A stretch of 64,000 nt of DNA from Camillea tinctor. Lineage: Eukaryota > Ascomycota > Sordariomycetes > Xylariales > Xylariaceae. The DNA lies in assembly GCA_022578605.1 (NCBI GenBank), contig MU394102.1, positions 1-64,000 on the forward strand. Direction: 5' to 3'. The translations under genes and the position numbers were made by a program. Positions 26,144 through 40,078 of this stretch are shown in pieces. Numbering within the stretch: position 1 is the first letter of the stretch; each line of letters starts with the position of its first letter. The notes beneath the pieces were generated by a model. The model saw only the letters and a program-made list of their open reading frames with translations, made no database searches and was not told the DNA's origin.

Positions 26144-27212
26144 TCACTTCTTCCTCATCCCGCTGTTGAGCTTGATGGGGATTGAGTGTGCAAGCACCTT
26201 CTGAGGTTCTCGGACCATGATGGTGAGGCGTACCGGCGACGAGGTAGACGAAGTCGGGGACGAAGGCGGAGACGAAGAAGACTCTTCGTCGAGGCCGATG
26301 TAGATGTCTTTCTTAATCTCAAACCCGAACTTCTTGTAGTAGTTCGTGTTACTCCCCGAGCTCGATTCAAGGTACATAGGTCGGCCCTCGGCGTCAGCCT
26401 GTGGGTTGCAGGTTAGATATCATCTAAACGTAGTAGTTGCTGCCAATAGACTACTATCACGTACCTTGGCCGTCATGTGCTCGATAAGCTTCCTCGCATA
26501 GCCTCGTCGCTGTCCAGAGGGCTTGGTGCCTAGGTACACTAGGTAGTAGCAGTCGTCGTCCCTATCGCCCATGACCTCATGCTTGGTGTCGTGCAGCTGG
26601 GGCAGCAACTCGGAGTAGTAGCGCCTGCGACCTTCGGCGGAAAGCTGATAGTAAAGTCTCCACATACCACTACGGATGATAGTCAGCCAGTCATCAGCTT
26701 CCTGACCTGGTGGCATCCTATCGGAGGTGACAACAAGAAGTCCAGTGTTAGCTTATGTAATCAAGTATCTCTGGTGGTTTTCTTTTAGATGGAAGTGATC
26801 TATGGGTTGGCCGTTTTGGTATAAACAGAAAAGGGGAAAGGGGGGAAAGGAGAAAAAGGGGGAAGGGGTGGAGGGAGGAAGAGGGGGCAGCTCACCATAG
26901 CGCCACGCCTTCATAGTCCGGTCCAATGGTCGTGACGACACCCTTATAGCAGTGAGCGGCTACGATATAGTTGAATATATCGACGTGTAGCCGCCACTTA
27001 GTCTCGTCATCGTAGCCGACCATGTCATCCGCATCGAGGAGATACTGTGCCAACTCATCAGTAGCAAAGGCCTGCGCCAGCGATAGCGCAGCTTCCTTGT
27101 ACTCCGAGATACCGATAGCACGGACTTGCCCACCCCATTTCTCTGGGATGAGCGAGCGCTTCTCATTCTTCAACTCAACAAAGGTAACACTGTTGTTGCT
27201 TACGTGCTCCAT
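26144..27212 (-). CDS. GNAT-family N-acetyltransferase
   Basis: Predicted acetyl-CoA-dependent N-acetyltransferase; substrate unknown. Coding exons: 27212-26896, 26717-26465, 26398-26144 (274 aa). I chose the ATG at 27212 (MEHVSNNSVTFVEL) because the frame upstream offers only GTG codons. The GNAT fold begins with the RAIGISEYKEAA segment. The acetyl-CoA-binding loop reads GTKPSGQRRGYA at about residues 169-180, matching Q/RxxGxG/A. After it, SGSNTNYYKKFGFE is the typical last strand. An acidic/Ser-Pro loop (EESSSSPPSSP) is inserted before the final strand IMVREP, as in several fungal-only members. Intron 1 is 178 nt and pyrimidine-rich; intron 2 is 66 nt. The family resembles single-gene fungal GNATs annotated only by domain. 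Its neighbours give no clue to its role. Confidence 0.82.
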
Positions 27213-29304
27213 GTTGTCGGTGGCTGCGGCCTGACTATGTACGTTGAACACCACGATTAGCTCCAGATGTCTTTGGTGATAAGACTACCTAGGTAGTTAC
27301 GGGGTCGACGCAAACACACCACTCACTTTACGAATTACTCCAATTAATATTTTGTATACTATCTCCTGTATGAACTCTTGAAAGTTGAGTTCTAGAGATA
27401 GGCATAAATCTATTTGGGTGCGATAGGCAGTTGAGACTCGTACGTAGGTCAACAGACATCAATGTAGGCTTGCCGGGGGTGACGTGCTAAGAAGTTGAAG
27501 ATATTGTTTTAATGATTTGAAGGGGGAGAGTAATGATAGATAGTAATGGAAGTGTGCTAGTAAAATTACTTCTTATGAAGGTGAGGAACTGTATCAAAGA
27601 CTTCAATGAGGATGTTGGGAAAAGGTTAGTTTTCTGGGGGAGGTTTTTTTTTTTTTTGGATTGAGATAGATAATGTGTTGTTGAAGATGATAAGTCAAGC
27701 GTAGCAACAAGAAGCAGAGCCGTCTTGAAAGTAACTAATCCCAGTTGGTGGGGATTGTATTGCTATGCAAGAGCAACCAGCGTAACTTGTTCCTTTCACT
27801 ACTCGGTTTAAAGAGAATTCTTGTATGTAGCCTAGAGTGAAAGATAGACAAGAGAAGAAGAAGAAACAAGGGGGGAGTCAATTTCTGGGGGACTACTTAA
27901 AGAGCTAAAGTTGACGGGAACTTGGTGCTTGTACAAGGCCAAGCTAGCACAGTGTTTGATTACCGAGTAGGGAAAGCCTAAAAGGTGTACATCAGAGTAA
28001 AAAAAAAACGAAAAAAAGAAAAAAAAAAAGGTTACTCTGCGTGGGATGAGATGCAGTTGGGCCAAGTGGAGTGGTAAGCCTAAGCCGCAGAGAGACATCC
28101 TTTAACAAGAGAAATGCTTGTTTGACACCACTAATGCTGCTACAAACTAGGAAGTGGTGCGTATCGGGCTACTTCATTGGCTGTTCCATTGGCTTATACG
28201 GTAATCTAAACGGATAACCATCAGGGAACGCCTGTGCGTAGGTATTACAGTATTACGCTCACCATCACTTGTGATACGTAGATATGTCAGAAATACGTAG
28301 GTAGGCATACTAAAGTCATGTAGGTAACCACAGTGCGTCAGACCCAACTTATCGGGAACTGGGTTGCTGGGTAGTGTAAAGTTCAGACTGCCCGGGAACA
28401 AGAAAGAGTATGTAACCACCAAATGCAAGTGTATGTATAATGTAGACAAGGGGGGGAGCCCAGAGCAAGGGTGTGGGACCTATCAAGGAGGGTAAGTCGT
28501 CCCCGAATACCTACTAGGTTAGGTATACCAGGTATGAGGCTAGAGGCTAAGAGCGGTTAAGCGTGGCCGAGGTGGGGATGGTGAGCCATCATACATGGCT
28601 CTCTGTATCTATACGCCCAATCATTGTAATTGTAACACCTCTTATTCACAAGAACGTCTTCTCCGGTCTAGGTTGACCCTATGGCCCTGCCCTCCCCCCC
28701 CTCAAGGTGCTAAGGTGCTGGTGCTGGCCGGCTGCAGCTTACTGGGTCAGATGATGGTTATACTTTGGCCTTAGAAATGCCATGACCATCCATGTGGTTG
28801 CTTGCCACTGCACATTTCGGCCTAGTGCCGTCAAACACCGGACGGTGCTCCGTGTTATCACAACCTCTAATCGGCACTGCGACCAGCCAGCTCTAGGGCC
28901 ACCTGAACACACCATTGACTACTTAAACCCGCCCGGATGGACCGTTCCACTGCAGCGTAGACCCGAGAGCTTTCCTGGATAGATGATGGAACGCCTCGTC
29001 AATCTGGCATGAAATGTGTCCCAATCTCAAGAGGCGAGCGCTCGCTTACTCTTCTGGGGAACTTCGGTAATATTTTGGCGTAATGTAGTATCAACAGGGA
29101 TATATATGTATGGCTGAATTTCGTACTGAAAAAGGGGGGGTTGCTGCGCGTGGGGGGATATCTAACACTCTGTCGCCGACCACTGCTAAACCGCAGTTTC
29201 TTTCTAGTTCTAACTCGCCGATCCGTCTATTCCGATCGGCCTACGCCCTCCTCCTGCTCCTCCTTCTCCTTTCCCCTCTCAAACTGCGTAGTTGTTGCAT
29301 TTCT
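27213..29304. other. Spacer between GNAT and IDI1
   Basis: A 2.1-kb stretch with a T13 tract near 27650, an A-rich tract near 28000-28030, and the 12-bp palindrome CTACCTAGGTAG at 27285-27296. It should contain the GNAT promoter on the left and the IDI1 3' UTR on the right. ORFs are short and overlap on both strands. Confidence 0.5.
27285..27296. repeat. CTACCTAGGTAG palindrome
   Basis: A perfect 12-bp palindrome containing the TACCTAGGTA core. Exact cores also occur at 15481, 30556, 31027 and 35124, all intergenic. Confidence 0.65.
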
Positions 29305-30201
<897 letters not shown>

Positions 30202-31088
30202 GATTGCTGTGTTCCTCAATGTTCTTGGCAGTTGTGGTGTGGTAGAGAAGAAGAGGAAGTGCGTTCCGGGCACGTAAGTGAAATAGAACAAACAATGGTA
30301 TTGGCAAAATTATAGTTCCAAGCTTGCTAACAATGCAAAAGGCAAAAGGCGGTCCAGGAAATATTGGCTCCGTACGGAGTATTTCTTTAACGGGGACAGC
30401 TCCCTACCGTCAACAAGCACGGGCCACCCGTCTTGAGATAAGGCTTTGACTGAATTATATATCGAGTTCAGTATGCGGGGTAATATCCGTATCGGGGTTC
30501 ACTTATAAGAGTAACTCCGAGGGATAGATTCTGAGGATTATGTGATACATATACTTACCTAGGTACCGAATACCTATAATTAGGAAAGAATCATAGGAAT
30601 CATACATGCCAGTCTTGCGTGGTACCTACTTAATGTACTTAGGTATAGTATTTTGTTCCTGTCTGTATATTAGTAGGTACATACTAATGGAGGACTATGA
30701 TGTCACTGTTGATGTACTCAATGAAACATATCGTCGTACCTTGATATAATAAGGAGGTATAATGGTCTATATTTAGGAGTTCCCGAAATCCTCTAGTAAC
30801 TTGAAATGCCTACATGCAAAACCAAATATAAAATAAATAATAGCACGAGTTCGTCAATCAGTTCCGATAAACTCCTTTTCCGAACACCGGCTCTTTTTAT
30901 ACTTACTATGTTAAATACTCCATCCCGATATTACAATCATTTATTCTCCCATTTCGGTGTCTTCTGCTTACATACTTCCCCGATCGGTGTTCGTAAGCCA
31001 ATCATGTGCCCAGCCTCTGTAATACCTACCTAGGTACATAGGCACCCGGGCGTCTATAAGTAAGTATTCAACTTTTTTATCGCCATAT
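30202..31088. other. IDI1 promoter / MATE 3' spacer
   Basis: An 890-base spacer upstream of IDI1 and downstream of the MATE stop codon. It holds the palindrome CTCCGTACGGAG (30368-30379), which contains a TACGGAGTA copy, and two TACCTAGGTA copies (30556 and 31027). It is AT-rich in the middle. No coding signal was seen. Confidence 0.55.
30368..30381. repeat. CTCCGTACGGAG palindrome with TACGGAGTA
   Basis: A 12-bp perfect palindrome overlapping the reverse-complement copy of the TACTCCGTA motif found at 23733 and 44025. It lies about 170 bases upstream of the IDI1 start. Confidence 0.6.
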
Positions 31089-33327
31089 TCAGCCAGCCAT
31101 ATTTCGACTCTCGGCTTCATGCACTACTTTATCCCAATCGGACACGTAGATATACCAATATTCAACGGAGGCGACCCTAACGGAACAGTGGTTAGTAACG
31201 GATATGATATAAACTAAACAAAATAGACTCAACCGGCCTCCGTATCGTGATACTTACAGTACCAAGCCTATAGTCGTCCCCAAATGTAAGCCCACGAGAT
31301 TCAATCCTAGTGGAAATGCAGCTACGAATGCGATCGGCAAGGCTACGAGGTAATATGCCAATATGTTCGCATATCCACCAAATGATTGTTTACCGATCCC
31401 ACGGAGAAGGCCGTGAGCTACCACTGCCAAGCCATCGAAAATCTGCATGACGGCACATAACGGCAAGACTGTTGCCACAATCGAAATGACTTCTTGGTCA
31501 TCTGTGAATAAATGAGGGAGCTTAAACCGCAAGCTAGCGAGCATCGTCAAGTTGAATAATCCGATTAAACATCCAGCGAAGAATGCCTATTTTTGAGGAG
31601 TTTAATATGTTAGCCTCGATCAAAGACACAAATTCCTAATGCCCCCCCCTCCCCCCCCCCCTTTTTTTTTTTTTGCGAATTTCCTAAACGAAAAAAACTT
31701 ACCACTTTTGCAGATGTCTTAGCTGCACCCACAAGCTTTGCCCCAATCAAGTTGGCAACTCGTGTTGATGCGGCGACTGATACAGGGAAAGGAACCATGT
31801 ATGTCGTCGAGGTTATAGTGACTAGGATACTCTGTGCAGCTAGATATGATGTCCCAAGACGGCTTGATACTAACGTTAGAATTTCAAAAGCAAGCCATTC
31901 TGCCTCTACCATGATCATTCCCGGTAATGCAAGCCATATCATAGGACCTAATGCAGTGTCAGTTATTGTCAAATCAGAGAAATAAGCAAATACTTACCCC
32001 AGTTCGAAAGCGCCCGCTTCGTGAAACCTCCCCAGCACTGTGAGCCGTCTACAAAACAGACATACAGAAGCAAGAGTACTGGCATCAAATTCTGTGTGAA
32101 TGCGACAGCTATAGGAGCGCCGATGAACCCAAATTCGAAATGCCATACAAGGAGCCAGTTGACAAATATGTTTATCGGCGCAGCGATCAGCAGGACGTAA
32201 GTTGTTGCCTGGAAGAGACCCTGCGACTGAACGAACCGTTTGCCGCTCTCGAAGGCGGCAAACCCGGGCACACCTATAATCACGACGCGGAGGTAGAGAC
32301 CAGCAAGCTCGGCGGAACGCGGCTCAAGGACAATCAGCCGGAGTATATCTTCAGCGAAGAAAAATAGTATGGCAACGGGAAGTGTCAATAGCCATAAGAA
32401 GTACGTCATTCGCTGCAGTTGCAAGCCCACGAGATGCTTGTGGCCTGACCCATAAGCTTGTGAACAGAGGGTGTCTAAGCTGGTAGCAAGGCCCTGCATA
32501 GGGGCAAAGCAGCAGATATTTGCCGTCATCGTTCCCACTATGTCTCAGTTTTAGCACGAGGAGTGGCTGAAAAAAAAAAAAAGGGGGGGGGGGGACTGTG
32601 AATATTCTAACTCACAGCTTACTGCACCAAGCTCAATTTTGCCAATCCGACCAACTGTGAATATACTAGCGATGTTGATGCTGTATTGCAATAGAAAAGT
32701 TATGATCAAAGACCGCGAATATGTTGCAATGGTCTTGGTTTCTCTTCGCCACGTAGTCTCTATGGCTCCAGAAGCCACAGCTGCCTCCCATTGCGCATTT
32801 AGATGCTCTCCATCCAGCACCGAGGGGTGGTCCGCGTTGGCTAACAGAGGCGAATACTCAGAAGGTCCGATGGTGATCCTGGGCACTTCCTCATCGCCTG
32901 GGCTTTTCCGAACTTTGGTGCTGAAGAGTCTCCGGTACAGCACCGACCAAAACCCCCGCCTTTCTTCCGGAGCATGCTTGGGCGGGATGAGGTGATTGTC
33001 TCGCAACAGACTGCGTTCGGCATCTCGCGACTTTTTTCTTTCCTCTCTCGTGAGCACGGGCTCATTTATCACTTCGGGCAGCATACTCGGTCGCCTATAA
33101 TCATAGGCAACGCCGCTTGGCTGCTTGTAAAGGACGGGACCGCCATCGGAGCTGTTGTCAGATCCTTCCCCATCTAGGAAATCATCGTCGGCCACCACCT
33201 CGTCCTCCGAGTCCTCCGCGATGTCTCTAGCCAATATCTCCTGGGCGATCGGTGACCCAGAAGCAAAGGACGAAGCAAGATTCCAGCCGGAGGTTTTCCT
33301 CGACGGTATAGACTTTGCGCTACTCAT
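31089..33327 (-). CDS. MATE-family multidrug/toxin extrusion transporter
   Basis: Polytopic membrane antiporter of the MATE superfamily, fungal Erc1-like branch, probably exporting small organic compounds in exchange for cations. Coding exons: 33327-32616, 32537-31998, 31947-31703, 31586-31258, 31176-31089 (637 aa). About 215 N-terminal residues are hydrophilic, Ser/Asp-rich and charged, which suggests a cytosolic regulatory tail. Two MatE repeats of about six helices follow. The first opens with the conserved AVSLGTMTANI, formed exactly at the exon 1-2 join, and continues [11 protein letters not shown]. The second includes [22 protein letters not shown] and [12 protein letters not shown]. 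The last exon gives [14 protein letters not shown], a typical MATE C-terminus. Introns 1 and 3 carry long homopolymer tracts. Fungal MATE proteins are poorly characterised, so the substrate is unknown. Confidence 0.91.
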
Positions 33328-35187
33328 AGCTGCGATTATACAGGCCAGGTGGATGCTTTGAAGATGGAGAGCTCACAGGGGGGAGGATATATATAAGGAG
33401 CAGAAATACGCTTCGATTTAGATATAATAACGGCGATCCGGCAGAGATATGGGTTAAGACACAAGCTCAGACCCCAGCGCCCGGCTTCCACAATTATGTG
33501 GAACTAAAAGAAAAGCAATTGAAGGACTATCTATTCTAGTCTCTCCTCGACCTGTTGTTTATATGTATAGTAAGACACCGGCGGGCCCCGCGATAGTATA
33601 CCCGCCACCCAAATTCCCTGCGCTGTCAGACCAGATCGTCCACTATTGCCGGGGCGATGTGAGGAGATTGAGTAAGTGAAATCCTGACCTAGACTGGTCT
33701 ACCACTTGTCCTCAGTTCGGAGGTTGGCATTAGCGTAAAGCGGACGTGCTTCAGTACGCAGGGGGGGTACCAACCTATCTGGGGAATCCAGATTGTGAGT
33801 CAAAAGCGACTGTCAAGTATCGTAACAAAAAAAAAAAAGGAGAAAATAAAAAGAGATAGGTAGAATCACGACGGAGGAGAGGGTCTTCCTTCACACACCA
33901 ACACTAACATTCTTTTTTGTTTCCTTCTATTCTTGTTGGTTGGATGTTATTGTTTTCAGTGGACCCTGACGGCTGAACCTTCTCAAATAGGCGGATCAGC
34001 TGCAGGCAAATCTTCAACCATGATACTACTATATCAACACTTCGAGCCTAGCCTATAGGTAGTCTTGGTAGCTATCGTGAACTAGCGTGGTTTGAGCCTC
34101 AAGGCAACATTGAAGGGGGCGAATACTCCCAAGGGGGCGGACTCAACAGTAAAATCTTAAAAGTATAAACTGCATGTCTGGATTTCATGCAATTGGGTAT
34201 AATGGATCTGGGTACGCAAGCCACATAGATCTAATCTCTTCCTTTCCCTCTCTCTATTTCTGTTTTTGGTCTATGAGGTTTCAACATAAGCACCTTAAGA
34301 ATTTATAAACCAGCCATGTAGAGTAGTTACCACAAGCTGAAACTTGGACATGACTTAGACAAGTAAGTCTAAATGTCAGACTAGTGGGTGTGAGAGGAAA
34401 AGGGCTTGAAAAGGGCTTGAAAAGGGGCTTGGCTGTCCTCGAGACAAGCAAGTCCGATATCGCGGATGCCAATTAGAAGAGGCGAAAGACAATAAAAACA
34501 TACATTGCGAGCCATATCCGATGGTGGGAGATATGGAACATGCAAGAGAAAGTATGTATACTAGTTAAGTATATAAAGCACTATGTATATGATTTGCATG
34601 GAACGCGTATATGCTTGCGTGAAACTAATGTATCCTGCCCGCCTGCAAGAGCCATCAGGGATAGGGATGTGGGAAGAGAAAAGGGTTGTACGAATGTGGG
34701 GTTTAGCAGCTCGTGCTCCATACAGTTATCTCTAACGGAGCACAAGGATGACCAAAACGGTGCACCGTATTGCATCATTAGTCTTACAATACGGACGACA
34801 ACGTATGTATCTGCAAGATGGCTAGCTGCATCAAGACCGAACGCCGCAGCTGATTAGCCCATGTATCTAAACTATCGACCCATCTTTTCGTCTTTCCATC
34901 TTTTGAGCCGCCTCTTTTGCCTTTCCACACACTTCCCGTCACATTCCACATCCATATTCACACCCGCGTATCCGGACATACGTAGTGTGCGTAAACCAAG
35001 CCCCTCGGGTTGCCGGAAAGACTTTGGTTTCCCTATCAATGCTAATTAGTTCCTACGTGCAGCATGCCACCTTTGATATCTGGAACCTACTAGTTGCATA
35101 TACCTATCTACCTATACTATCTATACCTAGGTACAACGCGTACTGTTCAATATTCATAGAAAAGTCGGGGGAATTACTGTATCAACC
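33328..35187. promoter_or_regulatory. Divergent spacer, MATE / DUF202 gene
   Basis: A 1.86-kb head-to-head spacer. It holds an A12 run at about 33826-33838, a degenerate direct repeat of GAAAAGGGCTT near 34400-34420, and one TACCTAGGTA palindrome at 35124. Short ORFs on both strands show no family features. Presumed promoters of both genes. Confidence 0.5.
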
Positions 35188-36358
35188 ATGCCGGAACCAC
35201 AAACCGATATAGAAACCAACTATGTTAACCCTAGTGAAAGAGAGGAAGCCTCATGTCTTGGCGCGCTCTCTTACTCGGAGCTCCGCCGGCCTGTCGAAGT
35301 TGGTGACTTCGGGTCCGGGTTCACCGGCAAGAACACGTTCTGGACATGGCCGTTTTTGGGTCCGCTGCTCTTCGAGAATGAAAGTAGCGACGCGCGGGAT
35401 CACTGCGCGAACGAACGAAGTGAGTATAGTTAGTATATATTATATATGCAGTATAGGCAATCGGTCTTTTTTTTTTTTTTTTTTCTCTAAGAGAGACATA
35501 TGAGAGCAAAATCTACATTGTAATGCCCAAGTACCCAGATAATGACGGATCTCAGGATCTTCCAAAAGTTACTTACTAAAACGAATGAATATAGCTTTCC
35601 TCTCCTACCTCCGCCTCTCCGTCTACATGGCCGTTGTCGCCATCGCCATTGTGCTATCATTTCATCTTAAGGATCGTCCGAGCCCACTTGAGCTTCGCAT
35701 GGCTATTCCTCTAGGCATTATCTTCTGGCTCCTGTCCGTTGCATGTCTTGTCGTCGGACTCGGGAACTACATAAGTGAGTATCTCATCCCCTGATTTCCC
35801 CTCCTTTCCTCTCCCCCTCCCCCCTTCATGCCAACCCACCCCGGCCTTTCTCCCCCACGGGGTTGGCATGTTTTGCTTAGATAACGCCATCCCCCCAAGT
35901 GGCCATGAATTACATGTGATCGCACAAACATCCGCAACTTAATGGACTAGGTTAACTAACTATGACATCTACCCCCTTTCGCTCTGATAGAGACCGTCAA
36001 TAAGTATAGTAGGAAAGCGGCAATTGTACAGACAGGATGGAGGACGCAGTCGGTAAGTTCAACATCATTTCCATCACCTAATCATTATTATACGCCATTC
36101 TGCATTTCAGCCAACCCCCCACACATCTCCCGAGCTATGTACCCCACGAATATTTATTATACCTATTACAAATAGACAAGGAGAGGACCGGAGTTGGGAA
36201 AAGAGAAGAAAAACCACTTCATAGGCTGACATCTCCGGGGGTGCACCTTGCACTCCTCGTATCAACCCTAGATTATGTCCCTGATCGCCTTATCTATCGT
36301 AGGCACCTGCGTGATTCTATTGGTGATCGAGAAAGCGGGAGAGGAGGGCGAAGCCTGA
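35188..36358 (+). CDS. DUF202 small membrane protein
   Basis: Small integral membrane protein with a DUF202 domain, the fold shared with the membrane part of vacuolar transporter chaperone Vtc1. Function is unknown in this subgroup. Coding exons: 35188-35419, 35595-35774, 35991-36052, 36272-36358 (186 aa). The first ~70 residues are hydrophilic, with WTWPFLGPLLFENESSDARD. The family signature HCANERTFLSYLRLS spans the first splice junction. Three helices follow: about 86-100, 115-133 and 160-177. The last lies wholly in the 87-nt final exon (IMSLIALSIVGTCVILLVIE). Introns of 175, 216 and 219 nt are longer than elsewhere in the window. The reading frame and the transmembrane pattern both confirm the joins. 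It is head-to-head with the MATE gene and tail-to-tail with the glycosyltransferase-like gene. Confidence 0.88.
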
Positions 36359-36786
36359 GTATTAGGGATGCAGGTCAAGTATGCATGTTTCGAGAGAAGA
36401 AAAACGAAATAAGTCACATCACAACTTAGGATTCAGGCGTTTTAACAGAGAAAGATGAGATACCTAAGCGGTGGGGAAAAGGGAAACGATACTAGGTGAA
36501 TTTCTCAATATACACAGATAACTTACGAACCTAATGTATTACGTTGTATGACGAATTTACTAAAGACATTCAAAAAGGGAGGAGGACGGAAATGAAAAGA
36601 GGAAAAAAAAAACACATTCGCATTGATATACGCATACTATGCGCTTAGAACCCCTAATGGATAATAAAGAGCCATTCATATGATATCCCATGGATCCTCA
36701 TAACTCCTGAAAATGCCTACCACCACCCCCATTTACCACTGCCAAATCTGCTCAGATGAAGCTCTCACCACAGAGTACAGAGTAAC
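36359..36786. other. Convergent spacer, DUF202 / glycosyltransferase-like
   Basis: A 428-base tail-to-tail spacer, A-rich around 36600-36612. It holds the two 3' UTRs and nothing else recognisable. Confidence 0.55.
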
Positions 36787-39055
36787 CTATTCCACGCCAC
36801 AGAACAGATCTGCCGCCAAGATATCCTCCTTCTTATCCTCCTTCTTTTTCCGCTGCTCCTCGCTAGATGCAGCATCGCAGCCGCCCACCTTCGTCCTGAA
36901 TTCCGTCGCGTACTGCTCAGCGAGGGACTTCAGCTCCTCCGCGTCCGTCGGCTGCCCATCCCACGTCACCAGGGGCAGGTCCCCGAACGGGCGGAGGTTC
37001 CCGCCATTGGGCAGGCTCTCCAGCAGGGCCACGGGGGCGAGTGGGATTTCCGAGCCCGACTGGATGCGCTGCCTGACCGCCTCGGCCTCCTCGTCGTCCG
37101 CGTCGTCCGACAGGAGCGGCGGCTTGGGCTTCTCGTCGTCGGCGTACTCCTCGGGGTAGTGGTACAGCTCGTTGTGGACCGTGGCGAGGTTCTGCGCCAT
37201 GTCCTCGCCGGGGTAGAGCATCCAGTATCCCCGCGCCCGGCATAGCCTGAGGGCGTGCTCTAGCCAGGACGAGTGCTTCGTGCTCACGAGCTTTTCGGAT
37301 AAGAGAGCTAGCGTGTCCCCTGCGTCTCTCTTGGCTGCTAAGGACCTAGAGACGAGGTCGTGTAATTCTACCCACTTCTCGCCTATAAATAGTACTGCGT
37401 TGCTAGTGGGTGCTTGCCATAGAAAAGGAGTCGATATTTCGACTTCGTTACCTTCCTCGGCACTCGAGGGCTTCAGCATGGTAGGGGGAGAAAAAGGCTC
37501 CTTGCCATCCAGTAATTGAGCTGGCTGGTCTAAACTTATACCAAAAAGTCGGTGGGCCCATTGTTGGTACGTGGAAACCGTCGAGTATCGATACTCGAGG
37601 AGAGAATATTTCAGATCTGGGAAAACACTTAGCACATTAAAGTTCCGGTGGTCAAGGTCAAGATCGTCTTACAATGAAAGAAATTAGGTGACAACTCGGC
37701 CCGCGGTGAAAGTATCAACACATGAGAGTGTTGTGGGTGTGCCGGCCAAAATGATTCTAGGAATCGGATGGAGCTTTCCTCCTCGGTCATCCTCTGATCA
37801 GGAATTCGATGTCGAAGAGTGAGATAGCGAGCATGAGTAGGATTATTGACATGGCTAGGGGGCCACAAGAATGATTCAAGAAATTGCTTGGTCGGCGGAT
37901 CCACATCATGAGGAAGTTCAATAGTCAGATGCGGAACAGAGCTCGAGGGATAATCGGCAGCATTCAGGGACTTTAGTAATCTGATCAAGCTTCCTGAGGA
38001 CCCCGGCTGAGCCTGGACTATAATGTCGATTTGATTCTTATCCCACACTAATTCTCTAGTTAGCCTGATTAGGGGGCTACTGAGAACGGATCACCTTACT
38101 ACGCAAAGCTGCGCTGTCAAGCTTTGTCATCCATGTGAGTGACCTGGTGGATTTCTGGGGCAACTCGATGAGGGTACTCTGGGTTGCTTTCGAATGATGC
38201 CGTGAAGCCCTCGAGAAATACAACTCTTCATCGTCCGAGCCGTCTACAATGATTGCTTGGGGGTGCATGTATATGTTTATATGATCTAGAAGGCACATGT
38301 ATGAGTACAATGATGCTTCAAAAGGGGCTGTCAATCTACGTACGAAAGGCTCTAAACACAGCATGCTCCATTCTTTCGTCTATGGAGATGGAGGCATAGT
38401 CGGGACGGGCATCTTAAAGACAAATTAGCAAGCGCACACTCGTCTCCTGGGTCCTCACTGGGTTCGCACCGTGGAAAATCACTTGACAGTGGTCACTAAT
38501 GCCATTGATACTTCGTAGTTCGGAGAATTGGATATCACTTCGACTCATTAAGGCAAAATGGACGTAGCTCTTCAGTTCGGATGCCATTTGGCAAGCGACT
38601 GGCAACAAGGTAGCGGCACTCTTGAGGCTCGAAACTGCAAATAGGACATTACGGTTGATCACCATGGATCCCCGGGTACCCGTGATGGCATGTAATGTAG
38701 GTGCCAAATCGGGGAACTTGACGGGCCCATTGAAGGTGCGTTCCACGCCTGGCCCTTGAGTCCGGGGCGGGGAGGATTCCCTGGTAGGAGGACGTACTCG
38801 CGGCACGTTCGCAGGAGATTCGGAGTAGGCATAATTGGGACGGCGCATGCGCGCGTCCGGGCCTAGGACAGGTATGTTTTTGAAGAAGACGAAGAGGAGA
38901 ACTGCGGCAAGAAGCGCAAGCCCTATTCGCTTGAGAGACCGTCTCGGAGGGACCCGGGCTGGGTGCCAGTTCGGAGGGCGCAAGCTATTCTTGACCGTTC
39001 TGTGGTCGTCGTCCTTCTTGCCTAACTCCTCATCGTTCATGAAGAATCGGCGCAT
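36787..39055 (-). CDS. Fungal 'glycosyltransferase 2'-type type II membrane protein
   Basis: Resembles the Pezizomycotina proteins usually annotated 'glycosyltransferase 2' or GT family 2. The assignment is from memory of related sequences, and the catalytic activity is not demonstrated. Coding exons: 39055-38470, 38412-38344, 38285-38100, 38047-37673, 37616-36787 (681 aa). The N-terminus is short and basic (MRRFFMNDEELGKKDDD), followed by a single signal anchor at about residues 43-58 (IGLALLAAVLLFVFF), typical of a Golgi/ER type II enzyme. The lumenal part has NVLFAVSSLKSAATLLPVAC, HDARPDYASISID, IYMHPQAIIVDGS and an IDIIVQAQPGSSGSLIRLLKSL block resembling GT-A nucleotide-sugar domains. The C-terminal third contains LWQAPTSNAVLFIGEKW and ends in a GC-rich acidic tail. 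Four introns of 52-58 nt are all in phase 1, and the predicted joins restore these motifs. Confidence 0.65.
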
Positions 39056-40078
39056 CTTCCCCCCATCCGGATAATAAGAGTTATTCTCTAGGGCTATCTG
39101 CGACTAGGTAGATGACTAAAGGTAAGTGTTATTACTATCAGTAGTAAGGTGTAATTGGTGATGATGGTGTTGTTGTCTAGCTGCTGTCTCTGTCTTCCCA
39201 GAATATGCGCCGAAATGACTTCACCTTACATGTTGCAACGGTAGAAGAGAGTTTGGTGATGAGTGAAGCTGTCGCGAACCCAGCGCAAAGGTAGCAGCAA
39301 TATTAAGTTAGCTAACGGTTAGTAGATAAGTTAGTAGACAAGTAGCAAAGGGATAGGTACTAGTAGGTGGTAGTGTAATTTTGTAGATGTAGATGTAGAT
39401 GAAGCTTTCGGCTTCGGAAGGGACGCAAGGGGACGATCAGTTAAGTACTAAGGTACTACTTACTATAAACCCGGCATAAACCTACAGTACCCTAACCTAT
39501 GTAAGTAGGTAGGCATAGGCACGGTACTCACTACTTAGGTAGTTAGTGCTTGATCCACTGTGATGTAAGCAAGAAGCTTTTTAAAAGTATGCGATCCTTG
39601 ACGAAGAAACGTGTTATGTTGCACGACCTTTTTTCTTTTTCTTTCTTTCTTTTTTTTCTTCTTTTTTTTCCTGGCTCTTACATGGAGCATGTTTTTTAGC
39701 CGACAAACAAGGTTCGAGTTTAGGTAGGTGCCCGTCAGTCCTGAAAGTATCTCGTATGCCTCTGCAGCATAATAGTGGGTGAATTGGGATTGGTAGATCT
39801 TAGCTTATAAGAACCCCACATTGCCCCCCCTCTATATACAGCGCTATGTGCATACACCATAGAGCATATACTACCTACTTGGGTAAAGTGGGGTCAGATT
39901 TTGCTTGGTCCAAGAACCAAGTGTAAGGTTAAATTTTTCTACACACATTGAATTCGATATCGATTTTATTTCTTGCTACTCCTACTAGGTAGACGTATCT
40001 TGAACTTGGAATTTAAACCTACAACCAAAGAATCATACCAAATCATACCAAAGAAAACGAGGAAATCCAAGATCGGCC
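39056..40078. promoter_or_regulatory. Divergent spacer, glycosyltransferase-like / SYO1
   Basis: A 1.0-kb head-to-head spacer. It holds a T/C-rich tract at about 39628-39670, repeated GTAGAT units near 39385-39405, and a CATACCAAAT direct repeat (40034-40053) just upstream of SYO1. No coding signal was seen. Confidence 0.5.
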
